From: Larix kaempferi
Lineage: Eukaryota > Streptophyta > Pinopsida > Pinales > Pinaceae
Assembly (NCBI GenBank): GCA_027924585.1
Contig: BSBM01000361.1
Coordinates: 40,068,501 to 40,132,500, forward strand
Length of the DNA stretch: 64,000 nucleotides
Direction of reading: 5' to 3'
Shown: piece after piece, positions 11,860 to 24,500 of the stretch
Layout: each line of letters starts with the position of its first letter
Position numbering within the stretch: the stretch's first letter is position 1
Notes under the pieces: model-generated
Database searches by the model: none
Told to the model about the DNA's origin: nothing
The model's input: only the letters and a program-made list of their open reading frames with translations
Made by a program: the position numbers and the translations under genes

Positions 11860-12331
11860 AAAGAGAGTGAGATATTGGGGGTTATGGGTTGAGAGAGAGA
11901 GATTAGGTTCTAGGGGTTGAGAGAGAGAGAGATTAGGGGCTAGGGATTGAGAGAGAGAGAGAGACTATCAGATGTGAAAGAGGGAGAGGGACAGTATCAT
12001 ATGTGAAAGAGTGTGAAGTCTTGAAGGAAAAGATTTAGAAACTAACCAATATCTACTATGATGTTTCAGATGCCCTAAATACAAAGAGAGATAAAGAGAA
12101 AGATTTGGGGTTAGGAGTTTAGAGAGAGAGAGAGAGAGATTGGGGGTTATAGATTTAGAGAGAGGGAGAGAATGAGAGAGATTGGGGGCTAGGGGTTGAA
12201 AGAGAGAGAGAGAGAGAGTACCAGATGTGAAAGAGTGAGAGAGAGAGTATCAGATGTGAAAGAGTGCGAAGTGTTGAAGAAAAAGATGCATAAGCTGGCC
12301 AATATCTACTATTAATCTTTGGATTCCCCAA

Positions 12332-12364
<33 letters not shown>

Positions 12365-13339
12365 ACAAGAGATTGGGAGTTAGGGGTTTAGGGAGAGAGA
12401 TATTGGAGGTTAGGGGCTTAGAGAGAGAGATAAAGAGAGAGATTGGGGTTTAGGGATTTAGAGAGAGAGAGATTGGGGGTTAGGGGTTTAGAGAGAGAGA
12501 GAGAGAGAGAGAGATTGGGAATTAGGGGTTGAGAGAGATAGAGAGAGTATCGAATGTGAAAGAGTGGGAGAGAGAGTATCAGATATTAAAGAGTATGAAG
12601 TATTGAAGGAAAAGATGCATAAGCTGACAAATATCTACTATGAAGTTTTTGATGCCTCAAATACAAAGAGGGAGAGAGGGAGAGATTGTGGGTTAGGTGT
12701 TGAGGGAGAATGATATTTGGGTTTACAAGTTTAGAGTGAGTGAGAAAGAGCGTATCAGATGTGAAAGAGTGTGAAGTCTTGAAGGAAAAGATGCAGAAGT
12801 TGACAAATATCTACTATGAAGTTTTGGATGCATGTTAGGAGTTGAGGGAGAGTGATATTGGGGTTTACGGGTTTAGAGTGAGAGAGAGGGAGAGCATTGG
12901 ATGTGAAAGAGTGTGAAGTATTGAAGGAAAATATGTAGAAGATGACAAATATCTACTATTAATTTTTGGATGATCTGAAGAGAGTGAGAGAGAGAGAGAG
13001 TATCAAATGTGAAAGGGTCTTAAGGTTTGGGGTTTAGGGGTTTAGAGAGAGAAAAAGAAAGAGATATATTGGGGGTTAGGGAATTAGAGAGATAGAGATT
13101 GAGGGTTAGGGGTTTATATATATACATAAAGAGAGAGAGAGAGAGATTGTGGCTTAGAGATTGAGAGAGAGAAAGAGGTTGGGGGTTAGGGGTTTAGAGA
13201 TATATATAGAGAGAGAGAGAGATATTGGGGGTTAATGGTTTAGGGAGAGAGATAGAGAGATTGTGTCTTAAGGGTTTAGAGAGAGAGATATTAGGAATTA
13301 GGCATTGAGAGAGAGAGAGATAATGGTTGTTAGGCATTT

Positions 13340-13385
<46 letters not shown>

Positions 13386-13619
13386 GGAGAAACAGAGTAT
13401 CAGAAGAGAGAGAGAGAGAGAGAGAGAGAAAATCATACATTAAAGATTGTGGATTCTTGAAGGAAAAGATGCATAAGATGACCAACATCTACTATGAATT
13501 TATGGATGCCTCAAATAAAGAGAGAGAGATTGTGGGTTAGGGGCTGAGAGAGAAAGAGAGAGATTTGGAGGTTACGGGTTTAGAGTGAGAGAGAGAGAGA
13601 GAGATAGGAAGAGAGATCG
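11860..13619. repeat. GA-rich minisatellite with an interspersed ~80-bp module
   Basis: Long GA runs alternate with G-rich words such as TTGGGGGTTAGGGGTTTAGA. A separate module recurs six or seven times (about 11990, 12250, 12575, 12750, 12900, 13440). It runs from ATCAGATGTGAAAGAGTG through TGAAGGAAAAGATGC to ATATCTACTATGAA. TTTAGGG, the usual plant telomere unit, appears inside several of the G-rich words. No gene is seen. The tract fills the gap between the Athila-like LTR and the chromovirus array. Confidence 0.85.
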
Positions 13620-13978
13620 TCTAACATACCCTTTTTGTTGAAAAACATTTCATGTTGGAAACATTATGTTAACTTTTATTGTAAAGTTTTATATTGGACA
13701 AGTGTCGAAGGATGATTGTAATTCCACAATATTTTATTATTTAATAAATTAAATAGGAGACAAACACCTAAGGGGACTGTTGAAAGAGTGTTTACTGACC
13801 CACTAGGTGGAATGGAATATGGGGTAGAAGGAAATGGACAAGTGGCAACATCATGATGCAACTAACTAGATGTTGGTATGGGACAACTCCCTTCAAATGT
13901 GGTCATAGTGCCCTGGAAGGTGGAACTAGAGCTTGAGCTTCATTTATTCAAAACTGACCACTAAACACCTAGGTAGTC

Positions 13979-13986
13979 TATATAAG
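13979..13986 (+). promoter_or_regulatory. TATA box A in chromovirus LTR 1
   Basis: TATATAAG about 360 bases into the LTR, a usual distance for an LTR promoter. It is kept in the other LTRs with one change (TATATAAT in LTRs 2 and 3). A consensus splice donor, GTAAGT, follows at 14108. Another TATA box lies far downstream at 17258, so which one starts the genomic RNA is open. Confidence 0.45.
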
Positions 13987-14129
13987 AGCCATCGAATTAT
14001 GAATTGAGGTTCATCACTTTTCCTAACGAGGAAATTTACCTTGGGGTTTTGCCGTGCTTGCACCTAAGAGATTCGATGAGGGGATATGCTGAGTTTTTGA
14101 TCATGGAGTAAGTCTGCCTATTATACTCT

Positions 14130-14219
14130 GAGTGCAGAAGTTACATTGTTGACTGCAGAAGGCATATTTTGAGTGCAGAAGTTATACTACTGAGTACAAA
14201 AGTTATATTACTGAGTGCC
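14130..14219 (+). repeat. ~21-bp tandem repeat in the LTR (about 4.5 units)
   Basis: Units beginning GAGTGCAGAAGTTA start at 14130, 14151, 14171, 14192 and 14213. The same block is present in the other three LTRs (about 22034, 29812 and 37604), so it predates the array. It lies about 150 bases downstream of TATA box A. Confidence 0.75.
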
Positions 14220-16433
14220 TTGCTTCTACACATATTCCATCTACTTAGTGGTTCAGTAAGCAAGGTCGGGGGTCCAAAGGAAGCAAGTAGTTTTGGCTGC
14301 TTCTTCTGCAAAATATTGGGAGGAACAGGCCTCCTTGGGTGTTTGTCGGCCCTATCTTCATTTACAGGTTCTACTTGTCTTTTCTAATTCTAAGTAGTTA
14401 AAATTTCTATCTGCAATGATTGAATTACTGTTTTCAAGGATATTATTAAACAAATGCATTTATTTTAGTTTCTGGCCTAATTAGGATTCTGTATAGTAAT
14501 GATTATGTAAGATGAATTGAATAAAATATTTCTCTGCATTTTTCCCCATGCTAATGGTTCTGCATCGTACTCTAATACAGAGAAGAGATTAAGGTAGATA
14601 AATTAATAGGCAGATTGCCAAATGAATGAGAAGATCAATACTATTGTATTTCATTAGTTTTTCTTACCATTAATATTCTGTACTAAATAATATAATTCTA
14701 TGTCTTTCTCTTATCATTCCTTTCATCAGTCAAATGTTTAAGGTTCACCATATTTTTATTTCACAATTTTTTATTGAAATAACAGCTGCAAAATAATTAT
14801 TTCCTAAGTACATAGTACTGTTATTCAATACTGCTAGCAAGTAAATATAATTGCATGAACAAACAGAACTCTTTCTATTACAAATAATGCATAATTATTT
14901 AGCACTAATCTTAATGCACGGTATTCATTTTCTATTATATTATTTATTTATTTAAACTACAGTTAATCCCATTCACATTCATCATAGGATTAGAAACCCT
15001 AGGTTGTGGCTTGATCATTTTCCATAGTTATCGCAACTATTAAAACAAAGAACTATTATGTTATCCAAAACAGAGTTTCATTTAAAAAAACTCAAACATC
15101 ATGACAGGTTCGTACCCTTCACTTATAAAACCCTAGAAATATGAACGTTTATCTTTCATATTTAGAGTTTAGTTAAGCTTCAAACAGAACAAGAAACTGG
15201 TCACGATTTCGTTTCATAACTGAAAATAAAAACATTGGATTTTGGATCATGGCCATCACAAAAATCGACATGAAAGAATAACAAAGTGAAGCTTTCAACT
15301 CCATAATCATAGTCTTGAAAACGCTTATAATACACATTATTTAAGACCAAATTTTAAGAGCATCTCGGCATCAACATGAGACTACATTATCACGTTTTAA
15401 TTGAAAACCATAAACAGTAAAACCATACGATTAGCTCACTGTATACATCTACTTTCAGAAGCTAAACATTTCTTATAATAACAGCAGAATATTTCCAAGA
15501 ACCACACATTAGGGTTTGACCATTTTAAGCACAGGGTTAAACTCTCAATTTCCGAACTTTTCTTAAAATACAATTGTGGCAAAACGATAAACTTCAAATG
15601 CATACAAACTGGAGCCCTACTCTTAAACTCAAACATAAACACGATAAAGTAGGAAAACAAAGCTCTTGTATTATCAAATACAGAGTAGATTGCAAACGAT
15701 AAGCTTCGCTTTCTTTACACAAAATAGAGCAACGCTAACAGTATTATCCACAACAACACAAGCCGAATGAAAAGGCACAATTCCTTTCATTTACCTAGAA
15801 CAGTAGAAGGGTAAAACCCTCTCCTTAGTATTTTTTTTTACGGACTATACAATGGAAAACAAATACTACTGAAAACAACGACGAAAGGGTCGATTATTTT
15901 ATCCTCCCCGAGATACCAATGACTCACAGGATTTTGACGAAGATCAGTCCTCAGAGCCCAATAAAACATTAAGTCTTGGCAAAACACACATGACGGCCCC
16001 ATAGTCACCCAACTGGAGTAACAAGGTAACCACTAAGGCTTACCAGTCTATTTGTAGTTGCCGTTTATCAAAACCTAAGCTGAGAAGCCATCGAAGAAGA
16101 TACCTACCATTTGAACACGAGTGTGGTTAAAACAAGCGTTTGACAGAAGTCATTACAGGTGAAATAACAACAACTGAAACTCTCAAAACAAAATGGAAGA
16201 CATAGGGTTTGAACCAAGAATCACTACCTTTAAAAACATTATCACCGGAGCAGAACACCAAGGCAATGCAAACTGTACCCATTACTCCATAATCAAATGC
16301 GAAGAAGGGTGGACAACAACTCTGAAAATTATCACCTAACAGACAAGAAAATCCAAGTATCGAACCAACTTCCACGAAGAATCTATCGCTCATTCTGGAA
16401 CTTTGATTTACAAGCTGTCACTGTAAAACACCA

Positions 16434-16491
16434 TGAGAGTATCGGCTCTTAAGCTATCAACAAGTCACAGTTTCGAACTATGGGAACTCCA
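16434..16491 (+). other. tRNA-Lys(CTT)-like 3' two-thirds in LTR 1
   Basis: A 58-nt segment aligns by eye with the D-arm end, anticodon arm and T-arm of a lysine tRNA, including the anticodon loop CTCTTAA. The anticodon stem is poorly paired and no matching 5' acceptor strand is seen, so this is a relic, not a working tRNA. Equivalent 58-nt segments are at 24329-24386, 32106-32163 and 39902-39959. Confidence 0.4.
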
Positions 16492-17257
16492 CAAACACCT
16501 ACTAACGAAACCCTAAAGGCTCTCGACCTATTGGCCTCTCCTCAGAGCCACTACACTGAATGTCAAGGAAACAATAAATTCATAGAACATAGTGGTGGTT
16601 AGGGTTAGATCCCAAACCCAAAGCCTTGCTAGATCAACGGTGGAGATCACTGAAGGGTTTTCACCTAAACCCAAGCAACAACCATATTAAAGACACCATC
16701 AATACCATAGACACCAAGGAGGAGAGCTCAATTAAACTTCGAACCAAAACACTTACAGCTCGTCACGAGGTTTGAACCATCACCACACCATCACGTTCCT
16801 ATCACTACAACGATGTCCATGGAGACATTCCACTGTCTCGAAAGTTGGGAGTATTAAATGCCAAGGAAAGCCAAGTGCCTGCCGGCATGAAACCATCATA
16901 GTGTTAATGTCACCAATTCATATAATGTATTGACTCATTGATAAAACGCACAACTCGGTTATGTAATAACACCTTGTGGTAAGTCAACGTTGTATTAGTT
17001 TCTTGCTAGGAATTCAATATGTTAAAGGGTCACACAAGGCACACATGAATTGTATATAGTCCTAGTTCATAGGATTATGTATAAGACTCTACATTTATAT
17101 ATTCCAAGATAGTATAGAATTTGTATATAGTCTCTAGGCAAGAGATTGATCATGAATTTGTATATAGTTCCTAGGATAGCATTTGATTTTTAGTTTGCAA
17201 ATAGTTCCTAGGCTAAAGTTTAAATCAAATGTTGCATATAATTCCTAGGCTCTAGAG

Positions 17258-17266
17258 TATATAAAA
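17258..17266 (+). promoter_or_regulatory. TATA box B in chromovirus LTR 1
   Basis: TATATAAAA about 690 bases before the LTR end, kept in LTRs 2 and 4 and disrupted by an inverted duplication in LTR 3. If used, U3 would be about 3.6 kb and R-U5 about 0.65 kb. Confidence 0.45.
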
Positions 17267-17951
17267 GAATTGCATATAGATATTGCATTTTATTTGCACT
17301 TAGCCATCACATATAGACATTGGTTATTATCATAATTTGCATCCAATAGAAACTCACAATAGCACTATATAGAGTTAAATTATGATATATTGATCCTATT
17401 CATTTGTTTGAACAAATTTATAAAAGGTTAGTACAGGGATTATGAGTATTACAACAGACATACTTCTGTTTTACAAACTAGGCTAACTGAAGTTCTCACC
17501 AATAGCATTTTCGACATTATGTCTCTTAAATCATTAAGACTTTGGAGACACGGAAACTGGTTAGAAACTCTTCGGTCACATGTCGTAAACACTAAAGCTC
17601 TTACCTATAATCTGCGAAAAAGGACGATTCAAATGCTTTAGCACAATGCTAAGTGAGCCTCGGGGCATCCGTAGGACCCGTTCATCATCAAACAGAAGAA
17701 CAATACTTAACACATATAAACTTATATCATTGGATCAACAACAAAAGAATTGTGAAAGTACAGTTGAGTGAGTTTAACATCGAAATGAAGATGTTAATTA
17801 TATTGTCGCAAACATTGCACTTTTGACCAACACAGCATTTAGTATAGCAAGACGACATTTAAACATTTATTATATTTCCACACAGTTAGATTACGCATTA
17901 AAAGATATATCAAAAATTTTTAAATTTTTGTAAATTTTGGGATGTAACATG

Positions 17952-17963
17952 TGGTATCAGAGC
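17952..17963 (+). other. Primer-binding site, iMet type, copy 1
   Basis: TGGTATCAGAGC is complementary to the 3' end of initiator methionine tRNA and lies two bases after the LTR. Counterparts are at 25848-25859 (identical), 33650-33661 and 41419-41430; the last two read TGGTATCAAAGC. Confidence 0.88.
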
Positions 17964-18093
17964 ACGAGTTCAAACTCTAGGCCTGAAATATGCTCACGTG
18001 CGCAAACAGAAAATAAAAATCAGAAAGTTTATGTTACTACCTTTTATTTTTAATTTTATTTTGTACAGAACGATTTGTTATTAATTTACAGGT

Positions 18094-19350
18094 ATGGACA
18101 TACCAGAGGAATCATCAGAGGACAAATCTCCTCGTAATGAGCATAATAATAATAATAATAATAATGAAGGAATATATGTTGAATTAAATAACCAATCTTT
18201 AGAACTTCTTCGTATTGTAAAAGATTTGAAATCTGAGATAAGAACTGTTAAAGAAGAAAATGAACGTATTTTGAAAGCACGGGAAGAGTTAAAATAGATT
18301 CTAATGGAGAAATACCATCACGAAGAAAGAGGAAGGAAATCAGAAGTAAATTCTAATTCTGGTACAAAGTCCCACAAACATAAACACAAGAAAACAAATA
18401 ATGGTAAAATTATTAGTTACTCTTCATCTGAATCTGATCAAAGTAATTGTAAATCTGATCAAAGTAATTGTAAATCTGATCATGACAGCAGTGACAGTGA
18501 TTGTTGTTCCAAGAAGAGGAAGTATAAGCATCATGAACAAATTACTGGAGAGTTTAAAAAGATTAAGCCACCAACTTTTAATGGCGAAACTTAAAAGGGT
18601 GAGACAGTTGAAGCATGGATGTCTAGAATGAAGAAGTACTTTAATAATTACGATTACTCTTCTCAACTAAAAGCCAAGATGGCTATTTACAATTTGATCG
18701 GAAAGGCGGATATTTGGTGGCAGGATCTTAAAAGAATTAAGAGCATAAAGGAAAGAGACGTAACCTGGAATATGTTTAAAAAGTTATTTAAGAAAACGTT
18801 ATAATCAGAATAGTACTATGAAGATAAGTCAAAAGAGTTTTACAATTTAAAATTGGGTACTATGAACATGATGCAGTTGTGTAGCAAGTTCCTTAGCTTG
18901 CTGAGGTATGTACCTTACATGGTCGAAAAGAAACCTAAGGTGCAAAGGTTTCTAAGTTGTCTACCTTTCAAAATAAAAGACATGATTGAGTATGATAACC
19001 CTTCCACTCTAGAAGAGGCTATGAGGAAAGCAAATTTATGTTTTCATCAAAACAGAAAAAGAGAAGGAACAACTGGCTCGAAAAGTAATAAGTCTAATCA
19101 TTTCGAGCATAAAAAGAAGAGCTTTAATCATAATTCTGGAAGTTTTAAGAAAACTTTTAATAACAGAAATTTTCCAGGTAATAATAACTACAGAAGTAAT
19201 ACACCACAGAATTGTACTGCTGCAAGAAATGTACCTAATAACAATAACAACACTAGGTATGTTGAATAGAAAGGACCTTTGAAGTGTTTTGATTGCGGTG
19301 AACCACATAAAAAGCAGAATGCCCACACAACAAAAGGATAGTCAACAATA
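18094..19350 (+). pseudogene. gag: Chromovirus gag, copy 1
   Basis: The ATG follows TTTACAGGT. The protein has an Asn-run near residues 18-24, a coiled-coil-like Lys/Glu segment, a Ser/His/Lys-rich linker, the gag domain (about 18600-19040) and a knuckle of the form CFDCG.PH. Stops are at 18295 (from CAG), about 18592 and around 18802-18812, and a base missing near 19313 breaks the knuckle. A 21-bp duplication in the Ser/Asp-rich linker (SDQSNCK twice, about 18438-18480) is unique to this copy. Gag would form the capsid particle and bind the RNA; this copy is dead. Confidence 0.83.
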
Positions 19351-19450
19351 TTCATAGCATACAAGCGGAGCCAATATTTGGTAATGTGGCAAGAGAAATT
19401 CCAAGGATAAATGTAGCGCTGGAAAATATCAAGCAAACCATCAAACGTCC

Positions 19451-21485
19451 GTGGTCGAAATCAAAGGTTACTATAGAAATTTTATTGAAGGGTTCTCACG
19501 AATTGCAAATCCCATTGCTTCTTTGCAGAAGAAAGGGAAGAAATTCGTATGGGATCAAAAGTGTCAAGAAAGCTTTAATAAGTTAAAAGAATTATTAACC
19601 ACTGCACCAATTTTAAAAATTGTTGATCCTAACAAAGACTTCGTTGTATGCATTGATGCGTGCAATGATGGACTTGGTGGGGTCTTAACTCAAGAAGGTC
19701 ATGCTATTGCTTTTGAGTTTAGAAAATTAAAAATTCATGAAAAGAATAATGCAACTTACAATCTTGAGTTGGCAATCGTGATACATGCACTAAAAATGTG
19801 GAGCCATCACTTGATTGGAAGAAAATTCACATTAATGATAGATAATAGGGTTTAAAGTATTTGTTGGATCAAACAAATCTTAACGCAAGGAAAGCTAGAT
19901 GGCTAGCTTTCCTTAGCGAGTATGATTTCGAGATTCAACACATTAAGGGAAAAGAAAACAAAGTTGTTGAGGCATTAAGCAGGAATCCCATATTAAGCTT
20001 TATGGCAGCAATCAACACGTTTAAGATAGATTTGGAAAATCAAATTGAAGAAGGACTTAAACAAGATGAAAATTATCAAAAATTGCTTGGTAAACTTGCT
20101 GAAAATGTATCTGAAAATTTAATAATAGATTTCAGCATTAATAGAAAAGGCTTAATGACTTATAAAAATAGAATTTATGTACCAAATGTGTCAAAAGTTA
20201 AGCTGTTGATTTTGGATGAAGTTCATAAGAGTCCTTATTAAGAACATCCAGGTTATCAGAAAATGATAACTATGTTAAGGAAGGATTATTTTTGGCCCAG
20301 CATGAAAAATGAAGTGGTTGAATACATATCCAGATGTTTTGAATGTCGGACCATTAAGGAAGAACATCAACATCCAGCTGGACTATTACAATCATTGCCA
20401 ATTCCAGAATGGAAATGGGAGATTATAAGTATTGATTTTATTACAGGTTTGCCTAAAAACCTGAAACAGAATGACTCAATAATGGTGGTTGTGGACAAGT
20501 TAAATAAGCCTGCTCATTTTATTCTTGTTAAAACAACTTTTACAACTTCTAACATTGCAAATGTATTTATGAAGCAAATCTTTTGCTTGCACGAAATCCC
20601 AAAAGTAATTATTTCTGACCGAGACTCTAAGTTCACTGGAAATTTTTGGACAACACTCTTTAAAGGTTTAAATACTAAACTAAATTTCAGCACTTCTTTC
20701 CACCCACAAACGAATGGTCAAACAGAAAGGGTAAACCAAATTTTAGAAGACATGCTAAGAATGTATGTCAAAGATCAACCATCTAAGTGGAAAGATTATT
20801 TACATTTAGCAGAACTTGCATACAATAATCATTATTAAACATCTGCTAAGTTAAGTCCATTTGAGATTTTGTATGGAAGAAAATGTTGTACTCCTATTTC
20901 TTGGGATAACCCTGTAGACAGATTAATGCTAGGACCAGATTTATTGAAAGAAATGGAGTTAACTGTGAAACATGTTCAAGGTAACTTAAAAGTTGCCCAA
21001 GATCGGCAAAAATGTTATGCATATTTGAAACGCACTGAAAGAGAATTTCAGGTTGGAGGCCATGTTTTTATAAAGGTAAAACCCAAAAAAAGTTCTTTGA
21101 AGCTTGGGAGGTGTGCTAAACTAGCACTAAGGTACTGTGGACCATTCAAAATCCTATCAAGGATTGGAGATGTTGCATATCGATTGGCTTTGCCTTCTGA
21201 TTTAAAAAGCCATAATGTTTTTAGAATTTCTGTTTTAAAGAAGTATGTGCATGATGCTACTCATGTATTGTATTGGAATGTCATACGGGTGGAGCCCAAA
21301 AAAGATTTTCAAGTGGAACCAGATTGTATTCTCGACAGGAGGGAAATTATGCATCATAATCATACCATGGGGCAGGTAAAGGTGCAATGGAAGCACCATA
21401 GCCCTGATGAAGCTACCTAAAAACTAGAAAGTAAAATGCGGGCAACATATCTAGTTCTGTTCCAGGACGGATTAGATGAATAATA
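19451..21485 (+). pseudogene. pol: Chromovirus pol remnant, copy 1: RT connector, RNase H, integrase, chromodomain-like tail
   Basis: Pol starts with MVEIKG, normally the protease start, fused straight to YYRNFIEGFS, normally just after the RT palm. RNase H follows (FVVCIDACNDGLGGVL). Integrase keeps a zinc part with CFEC, Asp at about 20434, Asp at 20617 and Glu at 20725, the last two 35 residues apart as in retroviral-type integrases. A chromodomain-like tail ends the protein (VKVQWKHHSPDEAT). Defects: a 1-nt deletion at about 19853, stops at 20239 and 20836 (the latter from CAA), and TGGGAA changed to TAAAAA at 21418. The catalytic residues of RNase H and integrase remain legible. Confidence 0.84.
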
Positions 21486-21512
21486 AGCAACACCGAGGAT
21501 GATGTTGAGTTT

Positions 21513-21525
21513 AAGTGGGGGTGTT
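21513..21525 (+). other. Polypurine tract, copy 1
   Basis: AAGTGGGGGTGTT directly before LTR 2. Equivalent tracts are at 29288-29300 and 37083-37095. It would prime plus-strand synthesis. Confidence 0.78.
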
Positions 21526-24500
21526 TGTAACATACCCTTTTCGCTGAAAAATATTTTATGTTGGAAACATTACGTTAACTTTTATTGTAAAGTTTTATAT
21601 TGGACAAGCTTCCAAGGATGACTATAATTGCACACTATTTATTGTTTAATAAATTAAATAGGAGACAAACACCTAAGGGGACTGTTGAAAGAGTGTTTAC
21701 TAACCCACTAGGTGGAATGGAATCTGCGGTAGAATGCAATTGACAACTAGAAGCATCATGATGAAACTAACTAGCTGTTGGTATGGGACAACTCCCTTGA
21801 AATGTGGTCATAGTGCCCTGGAAGGTGGGATTGGAGATTGAGGCTCATTCATTCAAAACTGACCACTAAAGACCTAGGAAGTCTATATAATAGCCATCGA
21901 ATTATGAACTGAGGTTCATCACTTTTCCTTACGAGGAAATTTACCTTGGGGTTTTGTTGTGCTTGCACCCAAGAGATTCGATGAGGGGATATGTTGAGTT
22001 TTTTATCATGGTGTAAGTCTGCCTATTATACTACTAAGTGCAGAAGTTACATTGCTGAGTGCAGAAGGCATATTTTGAGTGCATAACTTATACTACTGAG
22101 TGTAGAAGTTATATTACTAAGTGCCTCGCTTCTACACAGATTCCATCTATTTAGTGGTTCAGTAAGCAAGCTTGGGGGTCCAAAGGAAGCAAGTAGTTTT
22201 GGCTGCTTCTTCTAGAAAAAGTTGGGAGGAATAGGCCTCCTTGGGTGTTTGTTGGCCCTATCTTCATTTACAGGTTCTACTTGTCTTTTCTAATTCTAAG
22301 TAGTTAAAATTTCTATCTGCAATTATTGAATTACTGTTTTCAAGGATATTATTAAACAAATGGATTTATTTTAGTTTATGACCTAATTAGGATTCTGTAT
22401 AGTAATGATTATGTAAGATGAATTGAATAAAATATTTCTCTGCATTTTTCTCCATGCTAATGGTTATGCATCGTACTCTAGTACAAAGAAGAGATTATGG
22501 TAGATAAATTGATAGGAATATTTCCAAATGAATGAGAAGATCAATACTGTTGTATTTCATTAGTTTTTCTTAACTTTAATATTTTGTATTAAATAATATA
22601 ATTCTACGTCTTTCTCTTATCATTCCTTTCATCAGTCAATTGTTTAAGGTTCACTGTATTTTTATTTCACAATTTTTTATTGAAATAACAGCTGCAAAAT
22701 AATTATTTCCTAAGTACATAGTACTATTATTCAATACTGCTAGCAAGTAAATATAATCACATAAACAAACAGAACTCTTTCTATTACAAACAATGCATAA
22801 TTATTTAGCACTAATCTTTATGCACAGTATTCATTTTCTGTTATATTATTTATTTATTTAAACTACAGTTAATCCCATTCACATTAAGCATAGGATTAGA
22901 AACCCTATCTTTTGGCTTCATCATTTTCCATAGTTATCGCAACTATTAAAACAAAGAACTATTATGTTATCCAAAACAGAGTTTCGTTTAAAAAAACGGA
23001 AACATCATGACAGGTTTGTACCCTTCACTTATCAAACCCTAGAAATATCAATGTTTATCTTTCAGAATTAGAGTTTAGTTAAGCTTCAAATAGAACAAGA
23101 AACTGGTCATGATTTCGTTTCATAACTGAAAATAAAAACATCGGATTTTGGCTCACGGCCATCACAAAAATCGACAGGAAAGAATAACAAAGTGAAGCTT
23201 TCAACTCCATAAGCATAGTCTTGAAAATGCTTATCATAAACATTCTTTAAGACAAAATTTTAAGAGCATCTCAACATAAACATGATACTACACTATCTCG
23301 TTTTAATTGAAAACCATAAACAGTAAAACCATACGATTAGCTCGCTGTAGACATCTACTTTCAGAAGCTAAACATTTGTTATCATAACAGCAGAATATTT
23401 CTAAGAACCACAAATTAAGGTTTGACCATTTTAAGCACAAGGTTAAACTCTCAATTTCCGAACTTTTCTTAAAATACAAGTGGCAAAACGATAAAATTCA
23501 AATGCATACAAACTAGAGCCCTGCTCTTAAATGCAAACACAAACACGATAAAGTAGGAAAACAAAGCTCTTTTATTGTCAAAGACACAGTAGATTGCAAA
23601 CGATAAGCTTCGCTTTCTTTACACAAAATAGAGCAACGCTCACAGTATCATCCACACAAACACAGGTCGAATGAAAAACACAATTCCTTTCATTTACTGA
23701 GAACAGTAGAAGGGTAAAAACCTCTCCTTAGTATTTTTTTTTACAGATTATATAATGGAAAACAAATACTATTGAAAACAATGACGAAAGGGTTGAGGAT
23801 TTTATCTTCCCCAAGCTACCAACATCTTTTGACAAAGATCACTCCTAAGAGCCCAAGAAAACATGAAATCTTGGCAAAACACACATGAAGGCCCAATAGT
23901 CATCTAACCGGAGTAACAAGCTAACCATCGAGGCTTACTAGTCTATTTACAGTTGCCAGTTTTCAAAACCTACGTTGGGAATCCATCGACGAAGATACCT
24001 ACCATTTGAACACGAGTGTGGTTAAAACAAGCATTTGACAGAAGTCATTATAGGTGAAATAACAACAACTAGAACTCTCAAAACAGAATGGAAGACACAA
24101 GGTTCGAACCGAGAACTATTACCTTTAAAAAAATTATCACGAGAGCAGAATGCGAAGAAAATGCAAACTGTACCCATTACTCCATCATCAAATGCGAAGA
24201 AGGGTGGACAACAACTCTGAAAATTATCACCTGATAGACAAGAAAATCCAAGTATCGAACCAACTTCCACGAAAAATCTATCCCTCATTCTGGAACTTTG
24301 ATTTACAAGCTATCACTGTAAAACACCATGAGAGTATCGGCTCTTAAGCTATCAACAGGTCACGATTTCGAACCGTGTGCACTCCACAAACACCTACTAA
24401 CGAAACCCTGAAGGCTCTCGGTCTGTCTGCCTCTCCTCAGATCCACTACACCGAATTCCAAGGAAACAATAACTTCGTAGAACATAGTGGTGTTTAGTGT

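Larger units (their letters stand above)
13620..17949 (+). repeat. Chromovirus LTR 1 (4330 bp), left end of the array
   Basis: The end reads ATGTAACA (ATGTTACA in the other copies), and the start reads TCTAACATACCC in place of TGTAACATACCC, so its first TG has been mutated. No polypurine tract lies upstream; it abuts the GA minisatellite directly. Inside are a TATA box near 13979, a ~21-bp tandem repeat at 14130-14219, a tRNA-like segment at 16434-16491, a group of TATATAGTCCTAGG-like repeats at 17048-17250 and a second TATA box at 17258. An 88-codon antisense open frame lies at 16127-16393; it recurs in LTRs 2 and 4, but I know of no function. Confidence 0.87.

Noticed and set aside
12337-13120. 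Interstitial telomere repeat array
   Set aside because: TTTAGGG words occur but never as a regular tandem run; they are part of a GA/G-rich minisatellite.
16434-16491. Functional tRNA-Lys gene
   Set aside because: The anticodon stem is mismatched and the 5' acceptor strand is absent.
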